From Bacteroidales bacterium (GTDB taxonomy: Bacteria > Bacteroidota > Bacteroidia > Bacteroidales > Tenuifilaceae): 64,000 nt of DNA. The DNA lies in assembly GCA_020636845.1 (NCBI GenBank), contig JACJXD010000002.1, forward strand, positions 186,001-250,000, given 5' to 3'. The translations under genes were made by a program, and so were the position numbers. The notes under the pieces are model-generated. The model was not told where the DNA came from. It made no database searches and saw only the letters and a program-made list of their open reading frames with translations. How positions within the stretch are numbered: the first letter of the stretch is position 1; each line of letters begins with the position of its first letter. Of the stretch, positions 34,589 through 43,299 are shown piece by piece.

Positions 34589-37500
34589 ATGGGAAATTTT
34601 GTTCACCTTCATGTTCACACACAGTATTCGATTCTGGACGGAGCGTCTAACATAAAAAAACTGGTTGACAGGGCAAAGGCGTTGGGAATGCCCGGAATTG
34701 CGGTTACCGATCATGGAAACATGTTTGGAATAAAGGAGTTTATCGAAACGGTTGCTAAGGTTAATGCCCCAATCACAGGTCAAATTAAACAGATAAATGC
34801 TGAAATAAAGGAGTTAAAAAAACAGGAGGGCGAAAATGCTGAGGTTGCTGAAAAGGTAAAGGATCTCGAAAGGCAGCGCGATGATCTAAACCCTTCGCTT
34901 TTTAAGCCAATTATCGGTTGCGAAACATATGTTGCCGTAAAAAGTCGTTTGGATCGCGCAGACAAGGAGGATAGGCACAATCATCACCTTATACTTATTG
35001 CCAAAAACATGGAAGGCTATCACAACCTTGCAAGGTTGGTTAGTTATGGTTTTACAGAGGGGTATTACTATAAACCCAGAATCGATAAGGAATTGTTGCG
35101 TAAATACCATGCCGGGCTTATTGCTTCGAGTGCATGTTTAGGAGGAGAGATTCCTCAGGCAATTATGAATGGCAATGTTGCCGAAGCCGAAAGGGCTATT
35201 TTGGAGTATAAGGAAATTTTTGGTGACGATTACTACCTTGAGTTGATGCTTCATAAATCGGGTGAACCTAAAATAGATTATGAAGTTTACGACCATCAGG
35301 TTAAGGTAAATAAAGTGTTGGTGGAACTTTCGAAGAAAACGGGAGTAAAGTGTATTACAACCAACGACGTGCATTTTATCAGGGCAGAGGATGCAACGGC
35401 TCACGATTTACTTATTTGTGTTAATACCGGAAAAAACTACGACGATACAAATCGTATGCGTTATACTTTCCAGGAGTACCTGAAAAGTGAGGATGAAATG
35501 CGTGCTCTTTTCGCCGAATATCCCGAGGCTGTTGATAACACCATGGAGGTGTTTAACAAAATTGAGGCTTACGACCTGAGTAATAAGCCAATAATGCCCT
35601 ACTTCCCAATTCCCGATGGCTTTTCCGATGATAATGAGTATCTAAAGCATTTAACATACGAAGGGGCAAAGGTTCGCTGGGGTGAGAATATTCCCGATAA
35701 TGTTAATGAGAGGCTAGAGTTTGAGTTGAATGTAATAGCCCGTATGGGTTATCCTAGTTACTTTCTTATTGTTTGGGATTTTATTAAGGCTGCAAGAGAA
35801 ATTGGCGTATCGGTAGGTCCCGGGCGTGGCTCTGCGGCTGGGTCAGTAGTTGCTTACTGTCTTCGAATAACCGATATCGATCCTATTAAGTATAACTTGC
35901 TGTTTGAGCGTTTTCTTAATCCCGAACGAATTTCCATGCCTGATATTGATATTGATTTTGATGAAGATGGCAGGGAAGAAGTTTTGCAGTATGTTGTACG
36001 AAAGTATGGCGAGAAAAGGGTTGCGCACATAGTAACTTTTGGAACCATGGCAGCCAAATCATCCATTAAGGATGTTGCAAGAGTGTTGAATTTGGAGTTG
36101 TCAACGGCCGATAGGTTGGCCAAGATGGTTCCAGAAAGGCCAAACATTACCTTACAAAAGGCTTTTGAAGAGGTTCCCGAATTGGAGAAAGAACTTCATT
36201 CCGATAACGATTTAATTCGTTTTACATTAAGCAATGCGCAGGCTTTGGAAGGAACCGTGCGGCAAACTGGGGTTCATGCCTGCGGCATAATTATTGGTCG
36301 CGACGACTTGGAGAACTATGTACCTCTGTGTACAAATAAAGATGCAAAGCTTTTTGTAACCCAGTACGAAGGAACTTTTGTTGAAGATATTGGGTTGCTT
36401 AAGATGGACTTTTTGGGATTAAAAACCCTTTCCATTATTAAGGATGCTTTAGCCTTGATAAAAGAATCCACGGGTACGGAGTTAGATATCGATAAAATTC
36501 CTTTGGACGATAAAGCCACTTTCGATTTATTTTCCCGTGGCGATACAACGGCGGTTTTCCAGTTTGAATCGCCGGGAATGAAAAAGTACCTAAAGGCTTT
36601 GGAGCCTAACCGTTTCGAGGATCTAATAGCCATGAATGCTCTTTACCGTCCCGGTCCAATAGAGTATATTCCCAGTTTTATCAACCGTAAGCATGGTCGT
36701 GAACCCATAACTTATGACATTGCCGAAGCCGAAGAGTTTTTGGCTGATACCTACGGAATTACCGTGTATCAGGAACAGGTGATGCTTTTGTCGCAGAAGT
36801 TGGCCGGTTTTACCAAAGGCGAAGCCGATGCCTTACGTAAGGCAATGGGGAAGAAGAAACGGGATGTAATGGACAAGCTTAAAACCAAGTTTGTTGATGG
36901 GTGCTTAAAGAATGGCCACGACAAGGCTAAAGTCGATAAAATATGGACGGACTGGGAAGCATTTGCTCAGTATGCTTTCAATAAGTCGCACTCCACCTGT
37001 TATGCCTATGTGGCATACCAAACCGCTTACATAAAGGCGCACTATCCCAGTCAGTTTATGGCCGCCGTGCTTAGCCGTAATCTGTCAGACATAAAGAAGA
37101 TTACCAACTTCATGGATGAGTGTAGGCGTATTGGCGTTCAGGTGCTTGGTCCCGATGTAAACGAGAGCCATCATAAGTTTTCGGTAATGAGCAATGGTGA
37201 TATTCGTTTTGGTTTGGGAGCTATAAAAGGCATAGGCGAAAATGCCGTTACCAATATAATTGAGACGCGAAACACGAGCGGTAAATTTAAGGATGTGTAC
37301 GATTTTGTTGAGCGGGTTAATCTGCAAACGGTGAATAAAAAAAGTTTGGAGTCGTTAGTGCTTGCCGGAGCGTTTGATAACCTTTCTTCTGTAAGCCGCA
37401 GGGCATACTTCTCGGACGATAATCAAATACCTTCGTTTTTGGAAATTTTAATTCGGTACGGAAACAAGTTTCAAACCGAGAAGCAAAGTCCACAAATGAC

Positions 37501-38212
37501 CTTGTTCGGTGGAGCCGGTGGTTTCGAATTGCCGAGGCCGGAACCGCCTAAAGTGGAAGAATGGCCTTCCATCGAAAAGCTGAATCGGGAAAAGGAGTTA
37601 ATCGGCATTTACTTATCGGCTCATCCGTTGGATGAATTTAGCTTCGAAATCGAAAATCTTTGCACAAACAATATTGCCGACGTTAAGCATTTTGAGCAGT
37701 TTGTTAACCATGAGGTTACCATTGCAGGAATGGTTGTTCATGCCAAGGTCGATACGGGTAAAAATGGCCGTCAGTACGGACGAATAACCCTTGAAGATTA
37801 TTCCGACTCTATGGATATTATGCTTTTTGGAAAAGACTTTGAACAATTTAGGCAGTTTTGCTTTGAAGGTTATATGATAATGGTTAAGGGAAAAATTCAA
37901 CCTAAATCGTATAAACCGGAAGAGTTGGAGTTTAAGATAAAGGCTATTACCATGCTTCACGAAGTTCGCGAAAATCATATTAAGTCCATCCAGTTTACGC
38001 TACCGATTTCGGATGTTTCGGATGGTCTGGTCGATGATTTTTTAAGTAACACTAAGGAAAAAGGCAAGGTGATGTTGAGGTTAAAGGTGGTTGATCCGGA
38101 CGAAAAAATTGCAGTTGATATGTTTTCCAGAACTTATCGGTTGAATATCACTCAGGAATTAATTTCCTTTATCAAGGATAACGAATTCGAGGTCAAAGTT
38201 TTTTCTAACTAA
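34589..38212 (+). CDS. dnaE: DNA polymerase III alpha subunit
   Basis: 1207 residues from ATG 34589, which gives the canonical start MGNFVHLHVHTQYSILDG; 22 extra upstream in-frame residues are not family-like. Domains: PHP (1-about 290), polymerase palm/thumb with catalytic aspartates in MPDIDIDFDEDGR, fingers and beta-binding region, tandem helix-hairpin-helix region (about 850-920), and an OB-fold (about 1005-1085, VTIAGMVVHAKVDTGKNG). It is the replicative polymerase. The PHP domain has a charged, coiled-coil-like insertion at about 58-104, just before KPIIGCETYV. I believe similar insertions occur in other Bacteroidota DnaE proteins. trxA lies 69 bp downstream. Confidence 0.98.
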   Translation: MGNFVHLHVHTQYSILDGASNIKKLVDRAKALGMPGIAVTDHGNMFGIKEFIETVAKVNAPITGQIKQINAEIKELKKQEGENAEVAEKVKDLERQRDDLNPSLFKPIIGCETYVAVKSRLDRADKEDRHNHHLILIAKNMEGYHNLARLVSYGFTEGYYYKPRIDKELLRKYHAGLIASSACLGGEIPQAIMNGNVAEAERAILEYKEIFGDDYYLELMLHKSGEPKIDYEVYDHQVKVNKVLVELSKKTGVKCITTNDVHFIRAEDATAHDLLICVNTGKNYDDTNRMRYTFQEYLKSEDEMRALFAEYPEAVDNTMEVFNKIEAYDLSNKPIMPYFPIPDGFSDDNEYLKHLTYEGAKVRWGENIPDNVNERLEFELNVIARMGYPSYFLIVWDFIKAAREIGVSVGPGRGSAAGSVVAYCLRITDIDPIKYNLLFERFLNPERISMPDIDIDFDEDGREEVLQYVVRKYGEKRVAHIVTFGTMAAKSSIKDVARVLNLELSTADRLAKMVPERPNITLQKAFEEVPELEKELHSDNDLIRFTLSNAQALEGTVRQTGVHACGIIIGRDDLENYVPLCTNKDAKLFVTQYEGTFVEDIGLLKMDFLGLKTLSIIKDALALIKESTGTELDIDKIPLDDKATFDLFSRGDTTAVFQFESPGMKKYLKALEPNRFEDLIAMNALYRPGPIEYIPSFINRKHGREPITYDIAEAEEFLADTYGITVYQEQVMLLSQKLAGFTKGEADALRKAMGKKKRDVMDKLKTKFVDGCLKNGHDKAKVDKIWTDWEAFAQYAFNKSHSTCYAYVAYQTAYIKAHYPSQFMAAVLSRNLSDIKKITNFMDECRRIGVQVLGPDVNESHHKFSVMSNGDIRFGLGAIKGIGENAVTNIIETRNTSGKFKDVYDFVERVNLQTVNKKSLESLVLAGAFDNLSSVSRRAYFSDDNQIPSFLEILIRYGNKFQTEKQSPQMTLFGGAGGFELPRPEPPKVEEWPSIEKLNREKELIGIYLSAHPLDEFSFEIENLCTNNIADVKHFEQFVNHEVTIAGMVVHAKVDTGKNGRQYGRITLEDYSDSMDIMLFGKDFEQFRQFCFEGYMIMVKGKIQPKSYKPEELEFKIKAITMLHEVRENHIKSIQFTLPISDVSDGLVDDFLSNTKEKGKVMLRLKVVDPDEKIAVDMFSRTYRLNITQELISFIKDNEFEVKVFSN

Positions 38213-38235
38213 ACAAAATTTAAAAATAATCGTTT

Positions 38236-38243
38236 TACATTTG
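38236..38243 (+). promoter_or_regulatory. Probable -7 element for trxA
   Basis: TACATTTG, 38 bp upstream of the trxA ATG, in the dnaE-trxA gap. No clear -33 TTG. Confidence 0.45.
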
Positions 38244-38281
38244 CATGTAATTCGCAAAAACAAATTTTAAAATAATATAAT

Positions 38282-38599
38282 ATGGCATTACAAGTTAACG
38301 ATTCTAATTTCGATGAATTAGTTCTAAATTCAGGAAAACCTGCAATGGTTGATTTTTGGGCAGAATGGTGTGGCCCATGTAGAACAATTGCTCCTTTTGT
38401 TGAACAAATTTCAGAGGAGTATAAGGATAAAGCCGTGGTTGCAAAAGTTGATGTTGACAGTTGTCCGGGTATTGCTGCACGTTATGGCATTAGAAATATT
38501 CCAACGGTATTGTTCTTTAAGAATGGAGAGTTGGCCGATAAGCAGGTTGGTGCTGTTCCTAAAAGTACCTTGGCTGCAAAACTCGAGAAGTTATTTTAA
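38282..38599 (+). CDS. trxA: Thioredoxin
   Basis: 105 residues, a single thioredoxin domain with active site WCGPC (in FWAEWCGPCRTIAPF) and the cis-proline segment IRNIPTVLFFKNGE. No signal peptide, so it is the cytoplasmic disulfide reductase. It follows dnaE on the same strand but appears to have its own promoter, and it ends in a good terminator. Confidence 0.97.
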   Translation: MALQVNDSNFDELVLNSGKPAMVDFWAEWCGPCRTIAPFVEQISEEYKDKAVVAKVDVDSCPGIAARYGIRNIPTVLFFKNGELADKQVGAVPKSTLAAKLEKLF

Positions 38600-38619
38600 T
38601 AAAAATAATTAGCAATACA

Positions 38620-38646
38620 AGTCGGGCACTTGTGGTCCGGCTTTTT
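38620..38646 (+). terminator. Rho-independent terminator after trxA
   Basis: AGTCGGGC pairs with GTCCGGCT (two G-T pairs) over a short loop, followed by TTTTTT. Confidence 0.8.
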
Positions 38647-38665
38647 TCATTATAAAGTTTGAAGT

Positions 38666-39241
38666 ATGAAAGTTACAGTTTATTGCGCTTCCAGCGCAAA
38701 GGTCGATGCAAAGTATTTTGAGGTGGCCAGAGAATTAGCCCTGGAATTTGTTAAAAACAACATTACGGTTGTTTACGGTGGCGGGTCGCATGGGCTTATG
38801 GGTTGTATTGCCGATACCGTGCTGGAAAATAATGGAAAAGTTGTTGGAATTCTTCCTCGATTTATGGAAAAGGTTGAATGGGGGCATAAAGGGTTAACCG
38901 AGTTAACCTTGGTTAATGACATGCACGAGCGCAAAAAACTTTTAATAAAAGATGTTGATGCTGTTGTGGCTTTGCCCGGGGGATGTGGAACTTTGGAGGA
39001 ACTTTCGGAGGTTATCACGCTGAAACGATTGGGAATGTTTACAAAGCCTATAATTATTTTAAATACCGATGGATTTTACGATGATTTGAAAAAGTTGCTG
39101 GAAAAGATGATTGATGAAAAATTTATGAGGCCTGAACATGCAGAGATATGGTCATTTGTCGATAACCCTTCCGATATAATTCCGGCAATAAAAAAGGCAC
39201 CCCAGTGGAGTGCCGATGCAATCAGTTTTGCGGCAGTTTAG
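38666..39241 (+). CDS. LOG-family protein (TIGR00730; possible nucleotide 5'-monophosphate phosphoribohydrolase)
   Basis: 191 residues with a Rossmann-like fold. The family signature PGGCGTLEEL and the upstream YGGGSHGLMG nucleotide-binding turn are present. Characterised homologues split a base from nucleoside 5'-monophosphates, including cytokinin ribotides. In bacteria the group is usually housekeeping and its old label of lysine decarboxylase is wrong. It is convergent with ribD, the two stops overlapping by 4 bp. Confidence 0.92.
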   Translation: MKVTVYCASSAKVDAKYFEVARELALEFVKNNITVVYGGGSHGLMGCIADTVLENNGKVVGILPRFMEKVEWGHKGLTELTLVNDMHERKKLLIKDVDAVVALPGGCGTLEELSEVITLKRLGMFTKPIIILNTDGFYDDLKKLLEKMIDEKFMRPEHAEIWSFVDNPSDIIPAIKKAPQWSADAISFAAV

Positions 39242-40329
39242 GTATTCGATTCCGGATTGTTGTAAACAAACAGTTTGCTGTCGCCAACTTCTTCGTAAAA
39301 TTTAGGTTCTCCTGTAAAGACGGGGGCTTTTACTCCTTCACCAAAAAATTTATTTCCAACAAAAACCCTTGCTTCGTCCCAAAGCCCTTTTTGTATGAAG
39401 TTGTTTAGCAGCATTGCGCCACCTTCAATAATTACCGATTGAATTTCGCGTTCGTAAAGTTCTTTCAGTATTTGTCTTTCAACTCCTTTTACAAAGTCGA
39501 TAATAACCATTTCCAGATTGGGAATAGCCGAAAATTCGCTTTTTCGTGCAATGGAACTGCTATTATTTCCCATAAATAAAATGGTCTGCTGTGTACCGTC
39601 AAAAACATTTAAGTTCATTGGGAGTCGGAGTTTCCTGTCAACTAAAACCCTTATAGGTGCTTTGCCGCTCCACGAGCGAACGTTGAGTTTAGGATTATCC
39701 TTTTCGGCAGTGTTTGTTCCAATTAAAACGGCCTGCTCTTCACTTCTCCAACGGTGTACCAGCGAACGGGCAAGTTCGTTGGTAATCCAAATAGGTTCGA
39801 TTGGTGTATTGTCCGGTCTGTTTTTGTCAATAAAGCCATCGATTGTTTGTGCCCATTTCAGAATTACATAGGGACGTTTTTTTGTATGATAAGTAATAAA
39901 CCTGCGGTTTAGGTATTTGGCTTCCTCTTCCATCACACCAACAACAACGTCATGGTCTTTCTGTCTTAAAATTTCAATACCTCTACCCGATACTTTCGGA
40001 TTAGGATCGCTTGTTGCGATGACTATTCGGGGAATTTCGTATTCAATTATTCGGTCGGTACACGGCGCTGTTTTTCCAAAATGCGAACAAGGTTCTAGTG
40101 ACACGTACAAAGTTGATTCTTTAAGTAAGGATTTATCCTGTACTGAATTAATTGCATTTACTTCGGCATGAGCCTCGCCGTAAACGGCATGATAACCTTC
40201 GCCAATAATTTTATCGTTGTGAACTATTAGTGCACCTACCATTGGGTTAGGGGCAACATTTCCGGCACCGTTTTGTGCCAGTTCCAAGCAACGAGCCATG
40301 TATTTAGCGTGTTCCTCAAAGTTATCCAT
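39238..40329 (-). CDS. ribD: Bifunctional riboflavin biosynthesis deaminase/reductase
   Basis: 363 residues from ATG 40329 (MDNFEEHAKYMARC). The N-terminal CMP/dCMP-deaminase domain (1-about 145) has zinc motifs GEAHAEVNA and SLEPCSHFGKTAPC. The C-terminal reductase domain (about 150-363) has LKWAQTIDGF and the IIEGGAMLLNNF NADPH-site segment. RibD carries out the second and third steps of riboflavin synthesis in the cytoplasm. It stands alone here, divergent from prmC with 42 bp between starts. Confidence 0.95.
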   Translation of the reverse strand: MDNFEEHAKYMARCLELAQNGAGNVAPNPMVGALIVHNDKIIGEGYHAVYGEAHAEVNAINSVQDKSLLKESTLYVSLEPCSHFGKTAPCTDRIIEYEIPRIVIATSDPNPKVSGRGIEILRQKDHDVVVGVMEEEAKYLNRRFITYHTKKRPYVILKWAQTIDGFIDKNRPDNTPIEPIWITNELARSLVHRWRSEEQAVLIGTNTAEKDNPKLNVRSWSGKAPIRVLVDRKLRLPMNLNVFDGTQQTILFMGNNSSSIARKSEFSAIPNLEMVIIDFVKGVERQILKELYEREIQSVIIEGGAMLLNNFIQKGLWDEARVFVGNKFFGEGVKAPVFTGEPKFYEEVGDSKLFVYNNPESNT

Positions 40330-40338
40330 AATTATCCG

Positions 40339-40362
40339 TAATTTTGTATTACTACAAAAATA
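40339..40362. promoter_or_regulatory. Face-to-face -7 elements for prmC (+) and ribD (-)
   Basis: TAATTTTG on the plus strand (40339-40346) and TATTTTTG on the minus strand (40355-40362) are 8 bp apart. Predicted starts are near 40352 (plus) and 40349 (minus), so the two polymerase footprints would overlap. -33 elements are not clear. Confidence 0.45.
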
Positions 40363-40371
40363 CAATTTTTA

Positions 40372-41232
40372 ATGGGGTGTGTAGTCTTAAAGGAAATATT
40401 TGACCTGTTAGGTAAAGAGTTGAAGGTGCTTTACACAAGTACTGAAGCAATAGCCGTTCGTAGATTGATTATAGAGGATGTTTTAGGTATTAAAGATTGG
40501 GAAATCCACATTTCCCCTCAAAAGTGTATTGACGAGAAAAAAGTTGCTAGAATTAAGCAAGTGCTTGAAATGCTGAAAAAAGGAGAGCCTGTTCAGTATG
40601 TATTAGGACATACCAGTTTTATGGGGCTAACATTTAAGGTAAACTCTAGTGTTCTTATTCCTCGTCCCGAAACGGAGGAGTTGGTTAATTGGATATTGTC
40701 GGAAAATACGCAACCGAATCTTAAAATTCTTGACGTTGGTACGGGAAGTGGATGTATAGCCGTTTCGTTGGCTAAGTTGCTTGATAATGCCCTTGTTTCT
40801 GCGATTGATATTTCCGAAGAAGTTCTAAATGTTTGCACAGAAAATGCTGCAATGAATAATGTTGAAGTGAGTGCAACTAAAGTTGATATTTTAAATTCGG
40901 TGCAAGTAGAAGGTGCTCCATTCAACATTGTGGTAAGCAATCCGCCTTACGTGTTGGATTCCGAAAAGCAGGTTATGAATTCGAATGTGCTTGATTTTGA
41001 GCCGCACCTTGCTCTTTTTGTTCCGGATAATGATCCTTTGAAATTTTACAGGGCGATTGTTTCAAGAGCCGAAAAACTGCTGAGTAAAAGCGGAAGGGTT
41101 TACTTTGAGATTAACGAGAAACTTGGAAAACAAATGGTTCAACTTCTCGAAGAGTACGATTTTGTCAATATCGAGTTACGTAGCGATATTAACGGGAAAG
41201 AGAGAATGATACGTGGCGAGTTTGTCGGTTAG
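40372..41232 (+). CDS. prmC: Release factor glutamine N5-methyltransferase
   Basis: 286 residues. An N-terminal helical domain (1-about 90) precedes a Rossmann methyltransferase domain with LDVGTGSGCIAVSLA (S-adenosylmethionine binding) and the catalytic NPPYV that binds the target glutamine. It methylates the GGQ glutamine of RF1 and RF2, the latter encoded at 10508-11600 in this window. recX starts 2 bp after its stop, so they form an operon. Confidence 0.95.
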   Translation: MGCVVLKEIFDLLGKELKVLYTSTEAIAVRRLIIEDVLGIKDWEIHISPQKCIDEKKVARIKQVLEMLKKGEPVQYVLGHTSFMGLTFKVNSSVLIPRPETEELVNWILSENTQPNLKILDVGTGSGCIAVSLAKLLDNALVSAIDISEEVLNVCTENAAMNNVEVSATKVDILNSVQVEGAPFNIVVSNPPYVLDSEKQVMNSNVLDFEPHLALFVPDNDPLKFYRAIVSRAEKLLSKSGRVYFEINEKLGKQMVQLLEEYDFVNIELRSDINGKERMIRGEFVG

Positions 41233-41234
41233 CA

Positions 41235-41711
41235 ATGAAAAATCAGCAAAAAATATCGAAGGAAGTGGTTTTGCAGAGAATGCAGGCCTTGTGTGCGCGT
41301 AGCGAAAAATGTACGGGCGATATAAAGGTTAAACTAGTAAAGTTGGGGCTAAATGAGACGGAAATCCAGTTTGTTGTTCAGAAATTGGTGAACGATGGAT
41401 TTGTGGATAATTTCAGATATGCTCGTTTTTTTGTTCGGGATAAAAGTCGGTTAAATAAATGGGGACGGGTAAAAATAGTTTCAGTTCTTAAATCGAAAGG
41501 GGTTTCGGAAGGTATTATCAACAAAGCATTGTTGGAAATAAGCCCGGAGACAAATAAAAAAACGTTAACAGATTTAGTTGCCCGAAAGGCAAAACAGATT
41601 AAGGCAAAATCGACTTACGAGTTAAAATCGAAGTTGATTCGATTTGGCATGTCAAGGGGATTCGAAATGGATTTGGTTATAAACGTAGTGAATGAAGTTA
41701 TAACCGAGTAG
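41235..41711 (+). CDS. recX: RecX-family regulatory protein
   Basis: 158 residues made of three-helix repeats characteristic of RecX: the first contains LCARSEKCTGDIKVKL, the second FVDNFRYARFFVRDK, the third ending near the C-terminus. RecX modulates RecA filaments. recA is not in the window. It is translated directly after prmC and is followed by a terminator shared with the convergent HIT gene. Confidence 0.88.
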   Translation: MKNQQKISKEVVLQRMQALCARSEKCTGDIKVKLVKLGLNETEIQFVVQKLVNDGFVDNFRYARFFVRDKSRLNKWGRVKIVSVLKSKGVSEGIINKALLEISPETNKKTLTDLVARKAKQIKAKSTYELKSKLIRFGMSRGFEMDLVINVVNEVITE

Positions 41712-41719
41712 TTCTTATT

Positions 41720-41750
41720 GAAAAAGGGAACTTACGCTCCCTTTCATTTT
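41720..41750. terminator. Bidirectional terminator between recX and the HIT gene
   Basis: AAAGGGA and TCCCTTT arms around an 8-nt loop, with T-rich tails on both strands. Confidence 0.7.
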
Positions 41751-41754
41751 TAGT

Positions 41755-42150
41755 CTATTTAAATTCTTTTGAAATTTTTTGGGCTATTTCCGTAAATCTT
41801 TCCGGGGTTAATTTCAACTTAGGCTTACGAAAATCGATGTCCGATTCCTTGTTTAAGGGAACAAGATGAATGTGTGCGTGTGGAACTTCAAGTCCGAGTA
41901 CTGCAACGCCAACTCGTTTGCAAGGCATGGCCTTGTCAATTGCCTTTGCTACGCGTTGGGCAAACAAGGTTAACCCTGAAAGGGTGTCCGGATCTAAATC
42001 GAAGATGTAATTAACTTCTACTTTAGGTATAACAAGGGTGTGTCCTTCTGCCAGTGGGTTGATATCCAAAAAGGCATAAAACCTATCATCCTCCGCAATT
42101 TTATACGAGGGGATTTCGCCGTTTACAATTCGTGAGAAGATAGTTGCCAT
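41755..42150 (-). CDS. HIT-family nucleotide-binding protein
   Basis: 131 residues. The histidine triad is HAHIHLVPL near the C-terminus; the N-terminal MATIFSRIVNGEIPSYKI and AFLDINPLAEGHTLVIPK are typical of Hint-type proteins. Members hydrolyse AMP-linked substrates. Cytoplasmic. It lies 11 bp downstream of greA on the same strand and is likely co-transcribed. Confidence 0.94.
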   Translation of the reverse strand: MATIFSRIVNGEIPSYKIAEDDRFYAFLDINPLAEGHTLVIPKVEVNYIFDLDPDTLSGLTLFAQRVAKAIDKAMPCKRVGVAVLGLEVPHAHIHLVPLNKESDIDFRKPKLKLTPERFTEIAQKISKEFK

Positions 42151-42161
42151 AGCTGTATTTT

Positions 42162-42635
42162 TTAAATTGAAATGTTTAAAATTTCAAATTGCATTAAACC
42201 TGAAGGAACCTTAACCTCGACAACATCGCCGACTTTTTTCCCAATTAAGGCTTTGGCAATAGGGGTAGCAACGGACAACTTTCCTTCTTTTAGGTTAGCC
42301 TCCGATTCGGCAACCAACATGTATTCCATTACTGCCTTAGTTTTGGTGTTCTTAATTTTTACTTTGTTAAGGATTTGCACTTGGCTTGTGTCGATTTTCG
42401 ATTCATCAATTATGCGAGCGTTAGCAATGGTGTTCTCCAACTTCGAAATTCGAAGTTCAAGCATGCCTTGTGCTTCCTTAGCAGCATCATACTCGGCGTT
42501 TTCCGATAAGTCTCCCTTATCGCGAGCTTCAGCAATCATTCTCGAAATGGCAGGACGTTCAACGGTTTTTAGTTGTTCAAGTTCCTTGCGCAGTTTCGTT
42601 AATCCCTCTTCTGTTAAGTAAGTCACTTTCGACAT
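42162..42635 (-). CDS. greA: Transcription elongation factor GreA
   Basis: 157 residues. The N-terminal coiled coil (1-about 75) has AEARDKGDLSENAEYDAAKE, with the acidic tip (DLSENAEYD) that enters the RNA polymerase secondary channel. The C-terminal FKBP-like domain includes GKKVGDVVEVKVPSG. It stimulates transcript cleavage by backtracked polymerase. Its leader contains a strong terminator-like hairpin downstream of the predicted promoter. Confidence 0.97.
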   Translation of the reverse strand: MSKVTYLTEEGLTKLRKELEQLKTVERPAISRMIAEARDKGDLSENAEYDAAKEAQGMLELRISKLENTIANARIIDESKIDTSQVQILNKVKIKNTKTKAVMEYMLVAESEANLKEGKLSVATPIAKALIGKKVGDVVEVKVPSGLMQFEILNISI

Positions 42636-42651
42636 AGTTTTTTATATTGGT

Positions 42652-42684
42652 TAAATAAAAAAGAATTCCGATGATTCGGAACTC
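42652..42684 (-). terminator. Terminator-like hairpin inside the greA leader
   Basis: On the minus strand a 12-bp stem (AAAGAGTTCCGA with TCGGAATTCTTT, one G-U pair) and 4-nt loop is followed by an uninterrupted T run and TATTT. It lies between the predicted greA promoter (42694-42724) and the ATG (42635), and about 55-87 bp past the stop of the upstream gene. Confidence 0.8.
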
Positions 42685-42693
42685 TTTGTGTTG

Positions 42694-42724
42694 CAAATAT
42701 AGTTTAATAAACAGAAAATAGCAA
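42694..42724 (-). promoter_or_regulatory. Bacteroidota-type promoter for greA
   Basis: On the minus strand TATATTTG (42694-42701) has TTG 20 bp upstream (42722-42724). Predicted start is near 42687, directly before the leader hairpin. Confidence 0.6.
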
Positions 42725-42738
42725 GATTAATTTCCTGT

Positions 42739-43296
42739 TTACAAATATTTAGGGTTCATTATTTCGCTATATATAATTGCCTTTACAGGGTCGAAATCCT
42801 CTAATATTTTGTTTCTGTTTTTTTGTTCTTCCTTCAAGGCCTTTTCTAGGTCGAAAATAATATCTGGCTCTTCTTCGGTTTGGTCTTGACTGAAGCCAAC
42901 ACCTTCTTCCAACGTTTCTAAAACGCTTTCCGGTTTATCCAGTTCGTTTTTCTGTTCCGGAGGAACAACATCTAGTGGAGGAGTATCCTCAACAGTAATA
43001 TAGTGGAAGTGCTCTTGCTCATTACTTTTGTCTGTTATCGGTTCCTCGCTTGTGGGCTCTTCCATGTTAATATTTTGTCCCCAAATAGAATTATAATCGT
43101 GCGGGGCTTCTTTACCCGTATCTTCGGTTGTTTTTCCTTCAAGCAAATTTCGTATTATAGATTCAGGAGTGGAATCTAAATTGATATTTGGCTTAGTTTT
43201 TTGAGCAGCTGCTTCTTTTTTCTTCTTTTTTGCAACAGCATTAATTACTGCTAGTATTATTGCTATAACAATGTAGATATAGTCGCCAGAATCCAT
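42739..43296 (-). CDS. Membrane-anchored acidic protein of unknown function
   Basis: 185 residues. One N-terminal membrane helix (about 5-20, YIYIVIAIILAVINAVA) is followed by a Lys-rich patch KKKKK, indicating an N-out, C-in orientation. The rest is acidic, Glu/Pro/Asp-rich and probably disordered, with a helical C-terminus ending FDPVKAIIYSEIMNPKYL. That short C-terminal motif looks conserved-like and could be a docking peptide (inference). It is 3 bp after the lipoprotein gene at 43300-43689, likely an operon. Confidence 0.6.
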   Translation of the reverse strand: MDSGDYIYIVIAIILAVINAVAKKKKKEAAAQKTKPNINLDSTPESIIRNLLEGKTTEDTGKEAPHDYNSIWGQNINMEEPTSEEPITDKSNEQEHFHYITVEDTPPLDVVPPEQKNELDKPESVLETLEEGVGFSQDQTEEEPDIIFDLEKALKEEQKNRNKILEDFDPVKAIIYSEIMNPKYL

Positions 43297-43299
43297 ATG

